From positions 1-64,000 of the forward strand of contig NZ_QXIL01000002.1 in assembly GCF_004115745.1 (NCBI RefSeq): a stretch of DNA of 64,000 bases. Reading direction: 5' to 3'. A program made the position numbers and the translations under genes. How positions within the stretch are numbered: the stretch's first letter is position 1; each line of letters starts with the position of its first letter. This document shows, in pieces, positions 42,075 through 54,554 of the stretch. The stretch comes from Levilactobacillus suantsaii. GTDB taxonomy: Bacteria; Bacillota; Bacilli; Lactobacillales; Lactobacillaceae. The notes beneath the pieces were generated by a model. That model was not told where the DNA came from. It ran no database searches and worked only from the letters and a program-made list of their open reading frames with translations.

Positions 42075-43034
42075 TTACTCTCCTTTATCTTGTGCGACCA
42101 AGGTATCCAATTCCTGGATGACCTGGTCAATTTCAGCTTGGTCATGGGCCGTTGCGCCACTGGCCAAGGCGTGGCCCCCGCCACCGTGTTGCTTGGCTAA
42201 GCCGTTGATCGAAGGACCCTTCGACCGCAACCGAATGCGGTAAGTGTGGTCCTTAACTTCGACGAAGAACGCCCAGGCCTTGACCGTGGTGATCTTGCCA
42301 GGCAACGGGACCACGGCTGACGTTGAATCGGTCTCCGCTAACTCGAAGGGTTCTAAGTCCGCATCGCTTAACTTCAAATAAGCCGCCCCACTTGGCAGGA
42401 TGGTCAAATTCTGATAAACGTACGCCGATAAGCGCGCCATAGCTGGCGAAATTTCGTCTTCGGCCTGGTTGACGTCGTTGGCGGAAAAGCCCGTGGTCAT
42501 CAATTGCCCCGCCACAGCCATGGTATGCGCCGAGGTAGCCGGGTACATGAAGCGGCCCGTATCCCCGACGATGCCGGCGTAGAATAACCGCGCGGCCTCT
42601 TGGGGCAACGTCAATTCCGCTTCGTTGGCGGTGTAAAAGTCCGTTAGTAATTCCGAGGTACTCGACGCCTGATCGTCGACCCATTGGAGGTCACCAAAGG
42701 CGTCGTCGTTAGGGTGGTGGTCGATCTTAATCACGGCCTTACCCGTTTCCCAACGCGCATCGTCGACCCGCGGCTGATTGGCCGTGTCGACCACAATGAC
42801 TAAAGCGTCTTTATATTGGTCGTCACTGACATTCTGGTCGGCTTGGCCTAACCAGTCAAAACCAGGATAGTGCTTACCTACCGCTAAGATGGTCTTAGCG
42901 GGAAAACTAGCCCGTAAAATGGTTCGTAAGCCTAGTTGGGCGCCCACACAATCCGGGTCTGGATGCTGGTGTCGGTGGATAATAATGGTCTGGTAACGTT
43001 TGATTTCTTCTAAAATGGCGGTTTGAATTGCCAT
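42075..43034 (-). CDS. nrnA: DHH-family phosphoesterase NrnA (nanoRNase / pAp phosphatase)
   Basis: A 319-residue DHH/DHHA1 protein. HRHQHPDPDCVGAQ, VVDTANQPRVDD and IDHHPND are the catalytic motifs; GGGGHALASGA marks the C-terminal DHHA1 domain. NrnA degrades short oligoribonucleotides and 3'-phosphoadenosine 5'-phosphate. The start is taken as ATG 43034; a nearby GTG 9 nt upstream is possible, since the ribosome binding site is weak. It is cotranscribed with cshB, both acting on RNA. Confidence 0.9.
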   Translation of the reverse strand: MAIQTAILEEIKRYQTIIIHRHQHPDPDCVGAQLGLRTILRASFPAKTILAVGKHYPGFDWLGQADQNVSDDQYKDALVIVVDTANQPRVDDARWETGKAVIKIDHHPNDDAFGDLQWVDDQASSTSELLTDFYTANEAELTLPQEAARLFYAGIVGDTGRFMYPATSAHTMAVAGQLMTTGFSANDVNQAEDEISPAMARLSAYVYQNLTILPSGAAYLKLSDADLEPFELAETDSTSAVVPLPGKITTVKAWAFFVEVKDHTYRIRLRSKGPSINGLAKQHGGGGHALASGATAHDQAEIDQVIQELDTLVAQDKGE

Positions 43035-43131
43035 GCTGTTCACCCGTTCTTTCCGATTGGCGGGTTGCTCCCGCCGCAATACTGCGTTTCAGTATACAAG
43101 TTTTAGGGGGTAATTTCAAAGAAAGTCTGCC

Positions 43132-44232
43132 TTAATCCCCCCATAAAGGCAGGCGGACGTTTTCAAAAGTCTGTGCAGCCAGACTGGTGATGGTGATGCC
43201 TAGCAAACGAATCTGTTCATCGGGCGTCGCCACCTCATGGTACAACTCCAGCGCTAACTCGTAGTAATTTTCTGCTTCGTTGGTCAAAAAATCTTCCTGA
43301 GTCACCCGCTTGGTCACCGTGGTAAAGTCGCTGGTCCGCAACTTCAAGACCAGCGTTTTACCGTGCCGCTGTTTACGGGCCACGGCCTGAGCCACCAGTT
43401 CGGCCAAGTGACGCAACTGGTTCTCCACCTCACCACTAGTAGTTAACGGCGGACCATACGTCCGTTCTTTACCGATGGACTTGCGTTCCCGTTGATAAGC
43501 CACTGGCCGCTCGTCGATGCCGCGGACCCGCTGATACAAGACGTAGCCGAACTTCCCAAAGTCGTGAATCAATTCCAGTTGCGAGCGCTGGTAGAGGTCA
43601 GCCCCGGTCTGGATGCCCAAATCGTGCATCTTGGGGACGGTCTTCTTACCCACGCCCCGGAAGCGCTCGATGGGCAGTGCCATCAAAAAATCATGGGCGT
43701 CTTCGGGTAAAATCACGCTGACACCGACCGGTTTGCGAAAATCCGAGGCTTCCTTGGCCAAAAATTTACTGTAAGAAATCCCCGTCGAGCAAGTCAAATG
43801 GGTCTGATCATAGATTTCAGCTTGGATTTCGTGGGCCACCTGCACGGCCGAATGCAGATGGTGCTTATTTTCAGTTACATCCAGATAGGCTTCGTCAAAG
43901 GCGACCGGTTCGATTTTATCTGTGTACTCGTGAAAAATGCGGTGAATCTGGTTAGAGATTTCCCGGTAGTGGGGAAAATTCGGTGTCTGAAAGATGGCTT
44001 GCGGGCAAAGTTTCAACGCTTCGTTGGCACTCATTGCCGAGTGAACACCATGCTTTCTGGCCCGATAATTGGCGGTGGTCACTACGCCACGCCCACCGGT
44101 CTTACGGGGATCCTTGGCGATGATCAACGGGTGGCGTTTGAATTCTGGGTGGTCCCGTTCCTCAATAGACGCGTAAAAGGCATCCATGTCGACATGAATG
44201 ATTTTGCGTTGCGTAAATTTTGCGTCAATCAT
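43132..44232 (-). CDS. dinB: DNA polymerase IV (DinB, Y family)
   Basis: A 366-residue translesion polymerase. [18 protein letters not shown] (catalytic Asp) and [11 protein letters not shown] carry the active-site acids, [20 protein letters not shown] the fingers and thumb entry, with HhH motifs and the little-finger domain after residue 240. The C-terminus ([10 protein letters not shown]) may act as a clamp-binding tail. ATG 44232 lies 6 nt after GGGTGGTG. A LexA-like box overlaps its promoter, consistent with SOS control. Confidence 0.95.
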   Translation of the reverse strand: MIDAKFTQRKIIHVDMDAFYASIEERDHPEFKRHPLIIAKDPRKTGGRGVVTTANYRARKHGVHSAMSANEALKLCPQAIFQTPNFPHYREISNQIHRIFHEYTDKIEPVAFDEAYLDVTENKHHLHSAVQVAHEIQAEIYDQTHLTCSTGISYSKFLAKEASDFRKPVGVSVILPEDAHDFLMALPIERFRGVGKKTVPKMHDLGIQTGADLYQRSQLELIHDFGKFGYVLYQRVRGIDERPVAYQRERKSIGKERTYGPPLTTSGEVENQLRHLAELVAQAVARKQRHGKTLVLKLRTSDFTTVTKRVTQEDFLTNEAENYYELALELYHEVATPDEQIRLLGITITSLAAQTFENVRLPLWGD

Positions 44233-44262
44233 TGAACACACCACCCTTCCCCGTTGATTATT

Positions 44263-44268
44263 ATTATA
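44263..44268 (-). promoter_or_regulatory. Extended -10 promoter of dinB
   Basis: TGGTATAAT on the minus strand gives a TGn-extended TATAAT 31 bp before the dinB start; the -35 is weak. Confidence 0.6.
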
Positions 44269-44270
44269 CC

Positions 44271-44284
44271 AGAACGTTTGTTTG
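44271..44284 (-). promoter_or_regulatory. Candidate LexA box at the dinB promoter
   Basis: CAAACAAACGTTCT on the minus strand matches the Bacillus-type LexA box CGAACRNRYGTTYC except at positions 2 and 14. It lies between the -35 and -10 positions, where LexA would block the polymerase. Confidence 0.5.
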
Positions 44285-44301
44285 CTTGCACGCTTAGCGC
44301 T

Positions 44302-44329
44302 AAAAAAAAACGACCCCCAAAAGGAGTCG
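44302..44329 (-). terminator. Terminator of yajC
   Basis: On the minus strand CGACTCC pairs with GGGGTCG around a TTTT-rich loop and is followed by nine T. Confidence 0.85.
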
Positions 44330-44343
44330 CCGGGTCATCAAGC

Positions 44344-44799
44344 TTACTTCTTGGCACTATCGTTGGCATCGTCGTCAGACTTCGGTGCATCGTCAGCTTG
44401 ATCATCTGTTTTAGTTGCCGTTGGTTGTTGCGTGTCGGCTGGTTGGTCCGCCGGCTTTGCGGGTGCGGCCGCGGCTGGCTTAGCAGCCGGTGCAGTGACC
44501 GCTTGTGGGCCTTGGGACGTCACTTGCGCAATCGCCCGTAAGTCAAAGACCAAATAAATCCCGTCACAATCCAAGGTGACTGTTTTGTCGGTTTGGTTGA
44601 TTTCATCGATGACCCCGTGTAACCGGCCAATCGTGATGACATGATCACCCTTCTTCAACTGGATCATCATGTCCCGGTGCTTCTTTTGTTGCTTTTGTTG
44701 CGGCCGCAACATTAAGAAGTACATTAAGGCCAAGAAAACGACCAAAATAATTAACGTCGAGTACTGGCCGCCTGCGGCAACTACAAGATTACTTAACAC
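44344..44799 (-). CDS. yajC: Preprotein translocase subunit YajC
   Basis: A 151-residue single-pass membrane protein: helix LIILVVFLALMYFLMLRPQQKQQKKH (about 16-42) followed by the conserved soluble part (LKKGDHVITIGRLHGVIDEI). It associates with SecDF-YidC and SecYEG. The C-terminal 50 residues are an Ala/Pro/Asp/Lys-rich extension not present in shorter homologues. The start is GTG 44799, 9 nt after AAGGAG. It follows tgt, the usual order. Confidence 0.92.
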   Translation of the reverse strand: MLSNLVVAAGGQYSTLIILVVFLALMYFLMLRPQQKQQKKHRDMMIQLKKGDHVITIGRLHGVIDEINQTDKTVTLDCDGIYLVFDLRAIAQVTSQGPQAVTAPAAKPAAAAPAKPADQPADTQQPTATKTDDQADDAPKSDDDANDSAKK

Positions 44800-44870
44800 A
44801 TTGGTTCACTCCTTCGTATCCTATCTAATGAACAACTTTACCAGACTCCAAGGAATCCGTCCAATTATTT

Positions 44871-47061
<2,191 letters not shown>

Positions 47062-47082
47062 CGTCAGCATCCCCCTTTAACC

Positions 47083-48099
47083 TTAGTCTTTGGGTTTAAA
47101 CTGCCGGCCCAGGTGTTGGTAACCCGCTTCGGTCACCACGCGGCCCTTCGCCGTGCGCTTCAAAAACCCTCGTTGTAACAGGTACGGCTCATACATCGCC
47201 GCTACCGTCTCGGTCTCTTCACCAATGTTAGCGGCTAATGTGTTCAACCCGACCGGACCGCCATCGTAATAGTCGATCATGGTGGTCAGTAACTTGATAT
47301 CTGTCGAGTCTAACCCGGCGGAATCGACCCGTAATAGCGTCAGCGCGTGGTCGACGATCTCCGGGTCAATGGTGTCGTGGTCCGGGGAGACTTCCGCAAA
47401 GTCGCGGACCCGCTTCAACAGCCGGTTAGCGATTCGCGGCGTCCCCCGCGACCGGAGCGCAATTGCGTGGGCCCCGCCCGTCGCAATCGGTGTCTGGAAA
47501 ATGTCGGCCGACCGCAAGACGATTTCTTCGAGGTCCTGCGCGTTGTAATACGCCATGTGTTCCACGATGCCAAAGCGATCCCGTAATGGTGCCGACAATA
47601 ATCCGGCTCGTGTCGTCGCCCCAATCAACGTGAACGGCGGTAACGGGAAGTGGACCGGGTGCGCAGTTGGGCCCTGCCCCACCACGATATCGATGTAAAA
47701 GTCTTCCATTGCCGAGTACAACATTTCTTCGACGATTTTCGGTAACCGGTGAATCTCATCGATAAACAGGATATCACCGGGCTGCAATTCATTGAGCAAC
47801 GCGACCAAGTCCCCCGGTTTTTCGATAGCCGGGCCACTGGTCGTGCGAATCTGCACCCCCATTTCGTTGGCAATCACCCAAGCCAGCGTGGTTTTCCCGA
47901 GTCCCGGTGGCCCATACAACAGAACGTGGTCCAAGGACTCTTCGCGTTGCTTAGCGGCTTTGATATACACATTTAATTCGTGCTTGATGGGCGCCTGGCC
48001 GATGTACTGCCCCAATGTCTGGGGTCGTAAGGATTTTTCTACGGAGTCTTCCCGCGCATCTTCCGGTTCTGGTGACACAATGCGGTCGTCATCTGCCAT
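47083..48099 (-). CDS. ruvB: Holliday junction branch migration ATPase RuvB
   Basis: A 338-residue AAA+ motor. Walker [10 protein letters not shown] (about residue 59), Walker [10 protein letters not shown], sensor GATTRAG, arginine finger region APLRDRFG and the winged-helix C-terminus with [16 protein letters not shown] are present. It works with RuvA on Holliday junctions. ATG 48099 lies behind AAAGGAGGGG. It follows ruvA by 27 nt. Confidence 0.97.
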   Translation of the reverse strand: MADDDRIVSPEPEDAREDSVEKSLRPQTLGQYIGQAPIKHELNVYIKAAKQREESLDHVLLYGPPGLGKTTLAWVIANEMGVQIRTTSGPAIEKPGDLVALLNELQPGDILFIDEIHRLPKIVEEMLYSAMEDFYIDIVVGQGPTAHPVHFPLPPFTLIGATTRAGLLSAPLRDRFGIVEHMAYYNAQDLEEIVLRSADIFQTPIATGGAHAIALRSRGTPRIANRLLKRVRDFAEVSPDHDTIDPEIVDHALTLLRVDSAGLDSTDIKLLTTMIDYYDGGPVGLNTLAANIGEETETVAAMYEPYLLQRGFLKRTAKGRVVTEAGYQHLGRQFKPKD

Positions 48100-48126
48100 A
48101 CACGACCCCTCCTTTCTCATTTGCCA

Positions 48127-48729
48127 TTACTTGGTCAAGAGCCGTAAGCCCTCACTCAAGTATTCGTTCGTGTCTTGACCCGCTAACTGCTTGAGTTGCG
48201 GGGTAATCTTTTTGACGGCGGCTTCCCGGTAGCCCAAAGCTTGCAACGCCGCCAACGCGTCGTCGAGCTGGGCGTTGGTCGTGCCCGTGGCAACGGCCTC
48301 CGGTTTGAACAGGTCCGGCGACTCGTTATCCGCTAAGTCATCCAACTTGCCTTGCAAATCTAAGACCAACTGGCCCGCGGTCTTCTTGCCCACACCAGGA
48401 AACTTAGTCAAAAAGCTGATGTCGTTGGTCTTGATGGCGACCATCAGTCCCTGGTGGTCTGGATTGGCCAGAATCGCCAAAGCACTCTTGGGCCCGATTC
48501 CACTCACGTTGATCAGTTTCAAAAACAATTGCTTTTCCGCATAGTCTGCAAACCCGTAAAGGGTCTGGGCCGAGTCACTGACCGCCTGATAGACGTAAAT
48601 CGTGACTTCTTGGTCTTGGGTGTAGCGGTAGGGATTGGCCGTGTTGACCAAGTAGCCAACGCCCTGCACATCGACCACGATATGGTCGGGTTTGATGGCC
48701 GCCACGGTCCCTCGTAGGTATTCATACAT
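48127..48729 (-). CDS. ruvA: Holliday junction DNA-binding protein RuvA
   Basis: A 200-residue RuvA with domain I (OB fold, MYEYLRGTVAAIKPDHIVVDVQGVGYLV), domain II with two helix-hairpin-helix motifs (LINVSGIGPKSALAIL and LTKFPGVGKKTAGQLVLDL) and the RuvB-binding domain III (DDALAALQALGYREAAVKK). ATG 48729 lies about 11 nt after AAAGGAG. A LexA-like box lies just upstream, so ruvAB may be SOS-inducible, as in Bacillus. Confidence 0.96.
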   Translation of the reverse strand: MYEYLRGTVAAIKPDHIVVDVQGVGYLVNTANPYRYTQDQEVTIYVYQAVSDSAQTLYGFADYAEKQLFLKLINVSGIGPKSALAILANPDHQGLMVAIKTNDISFLTKFPGVGKKTAGQLVLDLQGKLDDLADNESPDLFKPEAVATGTTNAQLDDALAALQALGYREAAVKKITPQLKQLAGQDTNEYLSEGLRLLTK

Positions 48730-48749
48730 GCCGCTTGATTCTCCTTTTA

Positions 48750-48763
48750 GAAACATACGTTTG
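48750..48763 (-). promoter_or_regulatory. Candidate LexA box upstream of ruvA
   Basis: CAAACGTATGTTTC on the minus strand matches CGAACRNRYGTTYC at all positions but the second. It lies about 10 bp downstream of the ruvA -10 element, at the transcription start. Confidence 0.6.
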
Positions 48764-48772
48764 CTTTTTTAA

Positions 48773-48778
48773 ATTGTA
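48773..48778 (-). promoter_or_regulatory. Extended -10 promoter of ruvAB
   Basis: TGGTACAAT on the minus strand is a TGn-extended -10 (TACAAT) between mutL and ruvA; no good -35 is present. Confidence 0.5.
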
Positions 48779-48807
48779 CCATATTCGCACCAACAATTAC
48801 GGAGAAA

Positions 48808-50820
48808 CTACTCGCCCCAATCATCCCCGCTATGGTGTGGATCTTGAATCCGTTTAAACAAGCGTTCCAAATCTTGGTCGGTAAAGTGAACCAGTACCGG
48901 GCGGCCGTGAGGACAGTTGAACGGGTTCTCGGCGGTCGCTAGCTTGGCCAAGAGGGCTTGGGCCTGTTGACCATCCAGATGGTGGTTCGCCTTGATGGCT
49001 CGCTTACAACTCATCATGATGGCGGTCTTCTCTCGAAAGGCAGCCACGGTCAACTTACCGTCCCGTAAGACCCAGTCGATCATTTCTTTGATGGTCGCCG
49101 TTTCCTGGCCAGCCTTGAACCAGGTCGGGTGCTCGTGGACGATGAAACTGTTCGGTCCAAACGACTCCAAGTGAATCCCAACACTCGCTAAGGTATCTAA
49201 ATGGTCGTTCAATGCCAGGATGTCCGTAGTCGGGTAATCCAAGACGATAGGCACCAGCAACTTCTGTTCATCGTCACCGACCTCGCCAATCGCCTGGCGG
49301 TAATACTCGTAGTTGACTCGCTCTTGAGCGGCGTGTTGGTCAATCAGGTACAAACCATCGTCCGCTTCCGCCAGTAAATAAGTCCCGTGGACCTGCCCCA
49401 AGTAGCGCAGTTGGGGGAACCGAGGTTGCGGCGACGTGGGCTGGGCTGGCGCCGTGGCCACTTGTGGTGCGGGGTCCGGTGCTCCTAACGCCCAGACCTT
49501 GCCCTCATGCTGGTACTTGGCATCAAACGCCTGGACCGCCGGCAACTGTAATTCGGCGGCCGACTGTACCATCACCGGTTCGACCGGGTTAGTCGTCGGC
49601 GTGGTCATCGGTGCGGGTCCCACTGGGCGGTCGGCACTTTCAGTCGCAGCCGTTTCCGGTGCCGTGGCGGCTGATTGAGCCGTGAGCGAAGCCGCGGACC
49701 TTGCGTGCGGGGCGGCCGCTAAGCTACTAGTCGGCGCGTGTTTTTGGGAGACCTGGTTCAACGCCATGGTCAACTGGTCACTGGCCGGTTCGGTCCGAGA
49801 TTTTTTCGGCATCTCGCTGAAAACATCCGGAATTAAGTTCTCCTGAGACAAGCGTTGAAAGACGGTAGTCTGAATCAACTTGGTCAGATCCGCTTCCTGA
49901 CTGATCCGGACTTCTTGCTTGGTCGGGTGCACGTTCACATCTACCAGCAACGGGTCCATGGTGATGGCCAGCACCGCAAGCGGGTACCGGCCGACCATCA
50001 ACTTCGAGCCGTAACCGGCGACTAGGGCCTTACTCAACTGGTAGTTATGGATGTAGCGACCATTCAGCAGTATCGAGATATATTGCCGGCTGGCCCGGGT
50101 CAGTTCTGGTAGGCTCACGTACCCACTCACCTTGAAGTCGGGCGTCTCACCAGAGATAGCCACCATCTTACGAGCGCTTTGGACCCCGTAGATGCCGGCG
50201 ATCACCTGCTGGAGGTCACCACGACCACTGGTCCGCGTTAATTCGCGGCCATTATGCACCAGCGAAAAAGCGATGTCGGGATAACTCAACGCGATACGAT
50301 TAACGATGTCCGTAATTTTAGACAACTCGGTCGTCGGTGATTTCAAATACTTCAACCGGGCCGGGACGTTGCCGAATAGGTCTTTGACCGTGACGTCGGT
50401 CCCCTTACGGGCGGCCGCGGGCTCGTGGGCCACAATCTTGCCCCCCACGTTATGAATCATAGTGCCAACGCTGCCCGTGGACGTGGTCAACGTGACGTCG
50501 GCCACCGAGGCAATACTCGGTAAAGCCTCACCCCGAAACCCCAGTGATTTGACCTTAAAGAGGTCCCGCCGGTCAGTAATTTTGCTAGTCGCGTGGCGCT
50601 TAAAAGCCATCTCAACGTCTTCGTCGGCGATACCGTCACCGTCATCGACCACCGAGATGCGTTTCAAGCCAGACTCCTCCACGGTGATGTCCACCTGGGT
50701 ACTGTGCGCGTCAATGGCGTTTTCCACTAATTCCTTGACCACGGAAGCGGGGCGTTCGACCACCTCACCCGCCGCAATCTGGTCGGCTAGTACCGAGGCT
50801 AGTTCATGAATTTTCGCCAT
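48808..50820 (-). CDS. mutL: DNA mismatch repair protein MutL
   Basis: A 670-residue MutL. The GHKL ATPase domain (1-330) has [38 protein letters not shown] and KGTDVTV. A Pro/Thr/Ala-rich linker (about 345-460) leads to the dimerisation/endonuclease domain with [12 protein letters not shown] (DQHAx2Ex4E nuclease motif), the QKLLVP clamp-binding motif and the final CPHGRPVL motif. It nicks DNA and couples MutS to downstream repair. GGAAGGG lies 6 nt before the ATG. Confidence 0.97.
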   Translation of the reverse strand: MAKIHELASVLADQIAAGEVVERPASVVKELVENAIDAHSTQVDITVEESGLKRISVVDDGDGIADEDVEMAFKRHATSKITDRRDLFKVKSLGFRGEALPSIASVADVTLTTSTGSVGTMIHNVGGKIVAHEPAAARKGTDVTVKDLFGNVPARLKYLKSPTTELSKITDIVNRIALSYPDIAFSLVHNGRELTRTSGRGDLQQVIAGIYGVQSARKMVAISGETPDFKVSGYVSLPELTRASRQYISILLNGRYIHNYQLSKALVAGYGSKLMVGRYPLAVLAITMDPLLVDVNVHPTKQEVRISQEADLTKLIQTTVFQRLSQENLIPDVFSEMPKKSRTEPASDQLTMALNQVSQKHAPTSSLAAAPHARSAASLTAQSAATAPETAATESADRPVGPAPMTTPTTNPVEPVMVQSAAELQLPAVQAFDAKYQHEGKVWALGAPDPAPQVATAPAQPTSPQPRFPQLRYLGQVHGTYLLAEADDGLYLIDQHAAQERVNYEYYRQAIGEVGDDEQKLLVPIVLDYPTTDILALNDHLDTLASVGIHLESFGPNSFIVHEHPTWFKAGQETATIKEMIDWVLRDGKLTVAAFREKTAIMMSCKRAIKANHHLDGQQAQALLAKLATAENPFNCPHGRPVLVHFTDQDLERLFKRIQDPHHSGDDWGE

Positions 50821-50876
50821 TGTGACCCTTCCTTTCGCTTAGTTTTATCGGCGCGCATCTTGGCCGCCGTCTTGTC

Positions 50877-53609
50877 TTATTTGTTCAATTTCTGCTGCCA
50901 CTGGTAGACCTGGTTCATGATAGCCATCGGCGTCATCCCCATTAAGTTCAAGTCCTTCAATTGGGCTAAAACCTTGGCTTGAGTGGGGTCGACCTCCGGT
51001 TCATCCGTAAACAGGGACAGTTGTTGGTCGGCATCCGTTGGTTGTGGTTTGGGTGTCACCGCATCGCTGGTTGCTGCCGGCGTCGCGGACACAGCCGAAA
51101 CGGATTGTTCCGCAACGGTACTAGTACTGGTACTGGCACTGACCGGACTGGTTGTAGCAAACTGTGACTCAGCAGAAGCCACATTAGGGTGATCATGCGT
51201 CAGTTCCTTGGCCACGGTCGGTGCACTGGCGGCTTGTTGTTCCAACTCACCTAAAATCACGTCGGCCCGTTTGAGTAACGACTCCGGCATCCCCGCCAGT
51301 TTTGCCACGTGGATCCCATATGACTTATCGGCAGGACCAGGCTGGACCTGGTGTAAGAAGACCAAATCACCATCTTGTTCGACCGCGCCCACGTGCACGT
51401 TACGTAACGCAGGGAGCACGGTGTCTAAGGCCGTTAATTCATGGTAGTGAGTCGAGAACAGCGTTTTCGCGTGAACATGGTTGTGCACAAACTCCACGAT
51501 GGCCTGGGCTAACGCCATCCCATCGTAGGTTGCGGTCCCCCGCCCGATTTCGTCAAAGAGGATCAGGCTATTTTCGGTGGCCTGGCTGAGTGCTCGGTTA
51601 GCTTCCTGCATTTCCACCATGAAGGTACTCTGGCCCGAAATCAGGTCGTCGGCCGCCCCAATACGCGTGAAGATTTGGTCAAAAATCGGCATCTGCGCGC
51701 TTTCCGCTGGGACGAAGCACCCCATCTGCGCGATGATGACCGTTAACGCTAGTTGCCGCATGTAGGTACTCTTCCCGGACATGTTCGGCCCCGTAATCAG
51801 TAAGATGGTGGTGTCGTCGGGCATCTCGACGTCATTGGGCACGTAGGACTGGCGCCCTAACACCTTCTCCACGACCGGGTGCCGGCCCTGCTTGATATCC
51901 AAGACGTGCCCCGTAGTAAAAGTCGGTTTCACAAAGTGGTAATTTTCGCTGACCACGGCAAAGCTCTGTAACACATCGAGACTCGCAATCGCTGCGGCTA
52001 ATTTCTGAAGGCGCGTGATAGCAGACTTGACCTGCTCGCGTAAGTCTACGAACAACTTGTATTCCAAAGCGACCGACTTTTCTTCCGCTTCCAGGATCAA
52101 GCGTTCTTTATCCTTTAATTCAGGCGTCGAGAACCGTTCTGCGTTGGCTAAGGTCTGCTTGCGTTCGTATCGGTCCGCCGGTAACTTGTCCAAATTGACC
52201 TTGGTCACTTCGATGTAATAGCCAAAAACGTGGTTATAGCCAATCTTCAAGTTGTTGATTCCGGTGACTTCGCGTTCGTGGGCTTCCATCTCAGCCAACC
52301 ACTGTTTGCCATTACGCATGGCGTCGCGATAGGTGTCTAATTGGTCGTTGTACCCATCTTTAATGAGACCCCCGTCGGTGACCGACAATGGTGGTTCGGG
52401 GACGATAGCGGCCTTGATGGCCGCTGCCACGTCGTCGACCGGGTCCAGTTGCGTCAGCAACGGGTCAAAAACTGCTTCATCCAGTTCCGCTAGGGTGTGC
52501 TTGATTTGTGGCACCTGTTCTAGTGAGGTCTGGAGTTGGATCAAGTCCCGGCCGTTGACGCTACCAAAGGCGACCCGGCCGGCTAAGCGTTCCAAATCAT
52601 AGACCTTGACCAGTTCATCTTGGAGACTGTTGCGCTCGAAATAGTGGTCCAGTAAGGCACCCACCCGCGCCTGCCGGGTCTCGATTTGCTGCCGATCGAT
52701 TAACGGGCGGTCGAGCCACTGCTTAAGCAGTCGGCCCCCCATCGCCGTCTTGGTCTCGTCCAGCAACCAGAGTAAGGTCCCAGACTTCTTTTTGGTCCGC
52801 AGATTTTGGGTCAGTTCCAGGTTTACCTGTGACGAGTGGTCAAACTTCAAGAACGACGTGGGCTTGTAGGCCACTGCTCGTTGCAAATGCGCTAAGCTGC
52901 GTTTTTGGGTCACTGTCACGTAGGTCACCAATAAGCCCACGACTTGTTGTAAGCGGGGATCGGTCAGGTCTTGTTGGACGTAACTGACCTCAGCGCTAGG
53001 TTCAACGGTCTCCTGCTTAGAGATTAAAATCCCCATCTTCTGCAATTGGTTGGTCAAGGCCGTGGGCACACTGTCGTCCACCACGACTTCTTTGGTCTGT
53101 AAACTCATCAGTTCATTCATGACCGTGGTCCGGCTATCGATAGCGGCCGCCTTGAGCTCTCCGGTCGAAAGGTCCGTGTAAGCCAGGTTATATTGGTCGG
53201 CCTGCGGCATCATCAAGGCCGTCAAATAGTTGTTCCGTTTGGCCCCAGCTGCGCCCGTATCGGTCTGGGTCCCAGGCGTCACCAGTTGGATGACTTCCCG
53301 TTTGACCATCCCTTTGGCCAATTTTGGATCCTCCATCTGTTCACAGATAGCGACCTTGTAGCCCTGGTCGACCAAGATGTCCACGTAGTTTTGGACCGCC
53401 TTATGCGGTACCCCACACATCGGAATGGGGTTCTTCGAGCTGTGACTTCTCGTCGTCAGCGTTAATTCAAGTAATTGTGACCCCTTAACGGCGTCGTCAT
53501 TAAACATTTCGTAAAAGTCCCCGAGCCGGTAGAATAAAAAGGCATCGGGATATTGATCCTTGATTTTTTGGTATTGAACCATCATCGGGGTTAGCTTTGG
53601 TGTACTCAT
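50877..53609 (-). CDS. mutS: DNA mismatch recognition protein MutS
   Basis: A 910-residue MutS. The mismatch-binding Phe-x-Glu is at residues 32-34 (GDFYEMF), Walker [12 protein letters not shown] near residue 610, [16 protein letters not shown] as Walker B, and [10 protein letters not shown] follows. Between the ATPase and the C-terminal domain lies a Ser/Thr/Ala low-complexity insert of about 70 residues (roughly 800-868), after which QQLSLF provides a beta-clamp-binding motif. The start is ATG 53609 with GGAAGGA about 13 nt upstream, a long spacing; an in-frame ATG 120 nt upstream lies within ymdB. Confidence 0.96.
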   Translation of the reverse strand: MSTPKLTPMMVQYQKIKDQYPDAFLFYRLGDFYEMFNDDAVKGSQLLELTLTTRSHSSKNPIPMCGVPHKAVQNYVDILVDQGYKVAICEQMEDPKLAKGMVKREVIQLVTPGTQTDTGAAGAKRNNYLTALMMPQADQYNLAYTDLSTGELKAAAIDSRTTVMNELMSLQTKEVVVDDSVPTALTNQLQKMGILISKQETVEPSAEVSYVQQDLTDPRLQQVVGLLVTYVTVTQKRSLAHLQRAVAYKPTSFLKFDHSSQVNLELTQNLRTKKKSGTLLWLLDETKTAMGGRLLKQWLDRPLIDRQQIETRQARVGALLDHYFERNSLQDELVKVYDLERLAGRVAFGSVNGRDLIQLQTSLEQVPQIKHTLAELDEAVFDPLLTQLDPVDDVAAAIKAAIVPEPPLSVTDGGLIKDGYNDQLDTYRDAMRNGKQWLAEMEAHEREVTGINNLKIGYNHVFGYYIEVTKVNLDKLPADRYERKQTLANAERFSTPELKDKERLILEAEEKSVALEYKLFVDLREQVKSAITRLQKLAAAIASLDVLQSFAVVSENYHFVKPTFTTGHVLDIKQGRHPVVEKVLGRQSYVPNDVEMPDDTTILLITGPNMSGKSTYMRQLALTVIIAQMGCFVPAESAQMPIFDQIFTRIGAADDLISGQSTFMVEMQEANRALSQATENSLILFDEIGRGTATYDGMALAQAIVEFVHNHVHAKTLFSTHYHELTALDTVLPALRNVHVGAVEQDGDLVFLHQVQPGPADKSYGIHVAKLAGMPESLLKRADVILGELEQQAASAPTVAKELTHDHPNVASAESQFATTSPVSASTSTSTVAEQSVSAVSATPAATSDAVTPKPQPTDADQQLSLFTDEPEVDPTQAKVLAQLKDLNLMGMTPMAIMNQVYQWQQKLNK

Positions 53610-53641
53610 GAAAATTCTGTCATCCTTCCATTTCCGTCGTC

Positions 53642-54439
53642 CTAGCCTTGATAGGGATGCTCGGGACTGATTAAAATCTCCCGAATGGCGGTCGCGTGGC
53701 CCGTCTTGTCGTTGAGGTCGATCACACACCCCGATAACAGCCCCGGTCCCTGTTCTTGGACCGTGTAGCGGGCTGGTCGTTGATTCTCGAACTTGGTGAT
53801 GACACTGTCAGCCTGCATCCCTAAGATGCTGTCGGCTGGACCGGTCATCCCCACTTCGGTCAAAAAGGCCGTCTGGTGGTCCAGGACCTGGGCGTCACTG
53901 GTCTGCACGTGGGTGTGGGTGCCGACGACACCTGACACATTGCCGGTAAAGCGCATGGCAAAGGCCCGCTTTTCACTGGTGACCTCCCCGTGGAAGTCGA
54001 CGAAGACAAACGGCGTGTCCAATTGTGGCAACAGCGCCGTCATTTTGGCAAACGGGTCATCGACCAATTGGTTCATGAAGACGCGCCCTTGCAGGTTGAC
54101 CACGGCCAACGACTGTTGGTTGACCTTGACCTTGGTCCAGCCCTGTCCCGGTGTCTCACCCGGGAAGTTGGCGGGCCGGACCAACCGGTTCGCATCATCG
54201 ATAAAGTCAAACAACTCCGCGTTATCCCAGGTGTGGTTCCCCATAGTCACCACGTCGGCGCCATCTTTCAATAATTGCTTATAAATTTTATAACTGATTC
54301 CGCGGCCCACCGGTGTGGAATTTTCGCCGTTGACGATGGTCACTTGGGGCTTTAAGTCCCGTTTCAATTGGGGCAAATACTCGTGAATCATGGCCTGCCC
54401 AACGTTTCCGACCACGTCACCAACAAATAAAATACGCAT
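53642..54439 (-). CDS. ymdB: TIGR00282 family metallophosphoesterase YmdB
   Basis: A 265-residue phosphodiesterase: [37 protein letters not shown] and [10 protein letters not shown] are the di-metal ligands. Bacillus YmdB hydrolyses 2',3'-cyclic nucleotides and affects motility and biofilm decisions, by an unknown route. GGGGAACG precedes ATG 54439. It stands between rny and mutS; a terminator separates it from rny, and TGGTAAAAT at 54490-54495 may be its -10. Confidence 0.93.
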   Translation of the reverse strand: MRILFVGDVVGNVGQAMIHEYLPQLKRDLKPQVTIVNGENSTPVGRGISYKIYKQLLKDGADVVTMGNHTWDNAELFDFIDDANRLVRPANFPGETPGQGWTKVKVNQQSLAVVNLQGRVFMNQLVDDPFAKMTALLPQLDTPFVFVDFHGEVTSEKRAFAMRFTGNVSGVVGTHTHVQTSDAQVLDHQTAFLTEVGMTGPADSILGMQADSVITKFENQRPARYTVQEQGPGLLSGCVIDLNDKTGHATAIREILISPEHPYQG

Positions 54440-54518
54440 TTTCGTTCCCCTATCTGGGCGGGTCGTTGCCGCCACTTCAAATATTGTCTATTTTACCATG
54501 CTTCTTTAGGTTATGACG

Positions 54519-54550
54519 TAAAAAAGCTAGGACCTAGGGCCTAGCTTCTC
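54519..54550 (-). terminator. Terminator of rny
   Basis: On the minus strand AAGCTAGGCCC pairs with GGTCCTAGCTT and is followed by TTTTA. Confidence 0.85.
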
Positions 54551-54554
54551 TGAC

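Noticed and set aside
43798-44235. Open frame of 145 codons on the plus strand
   Set aside because: Antisense to dinB with its catalytic motifs; no independent evidence.
53793-54284. Open frame of 163 codons on the plus strand
   Set aside because: Antisense to ymdB, whose motifs are intact; no ribosome binding site or family resemblance.
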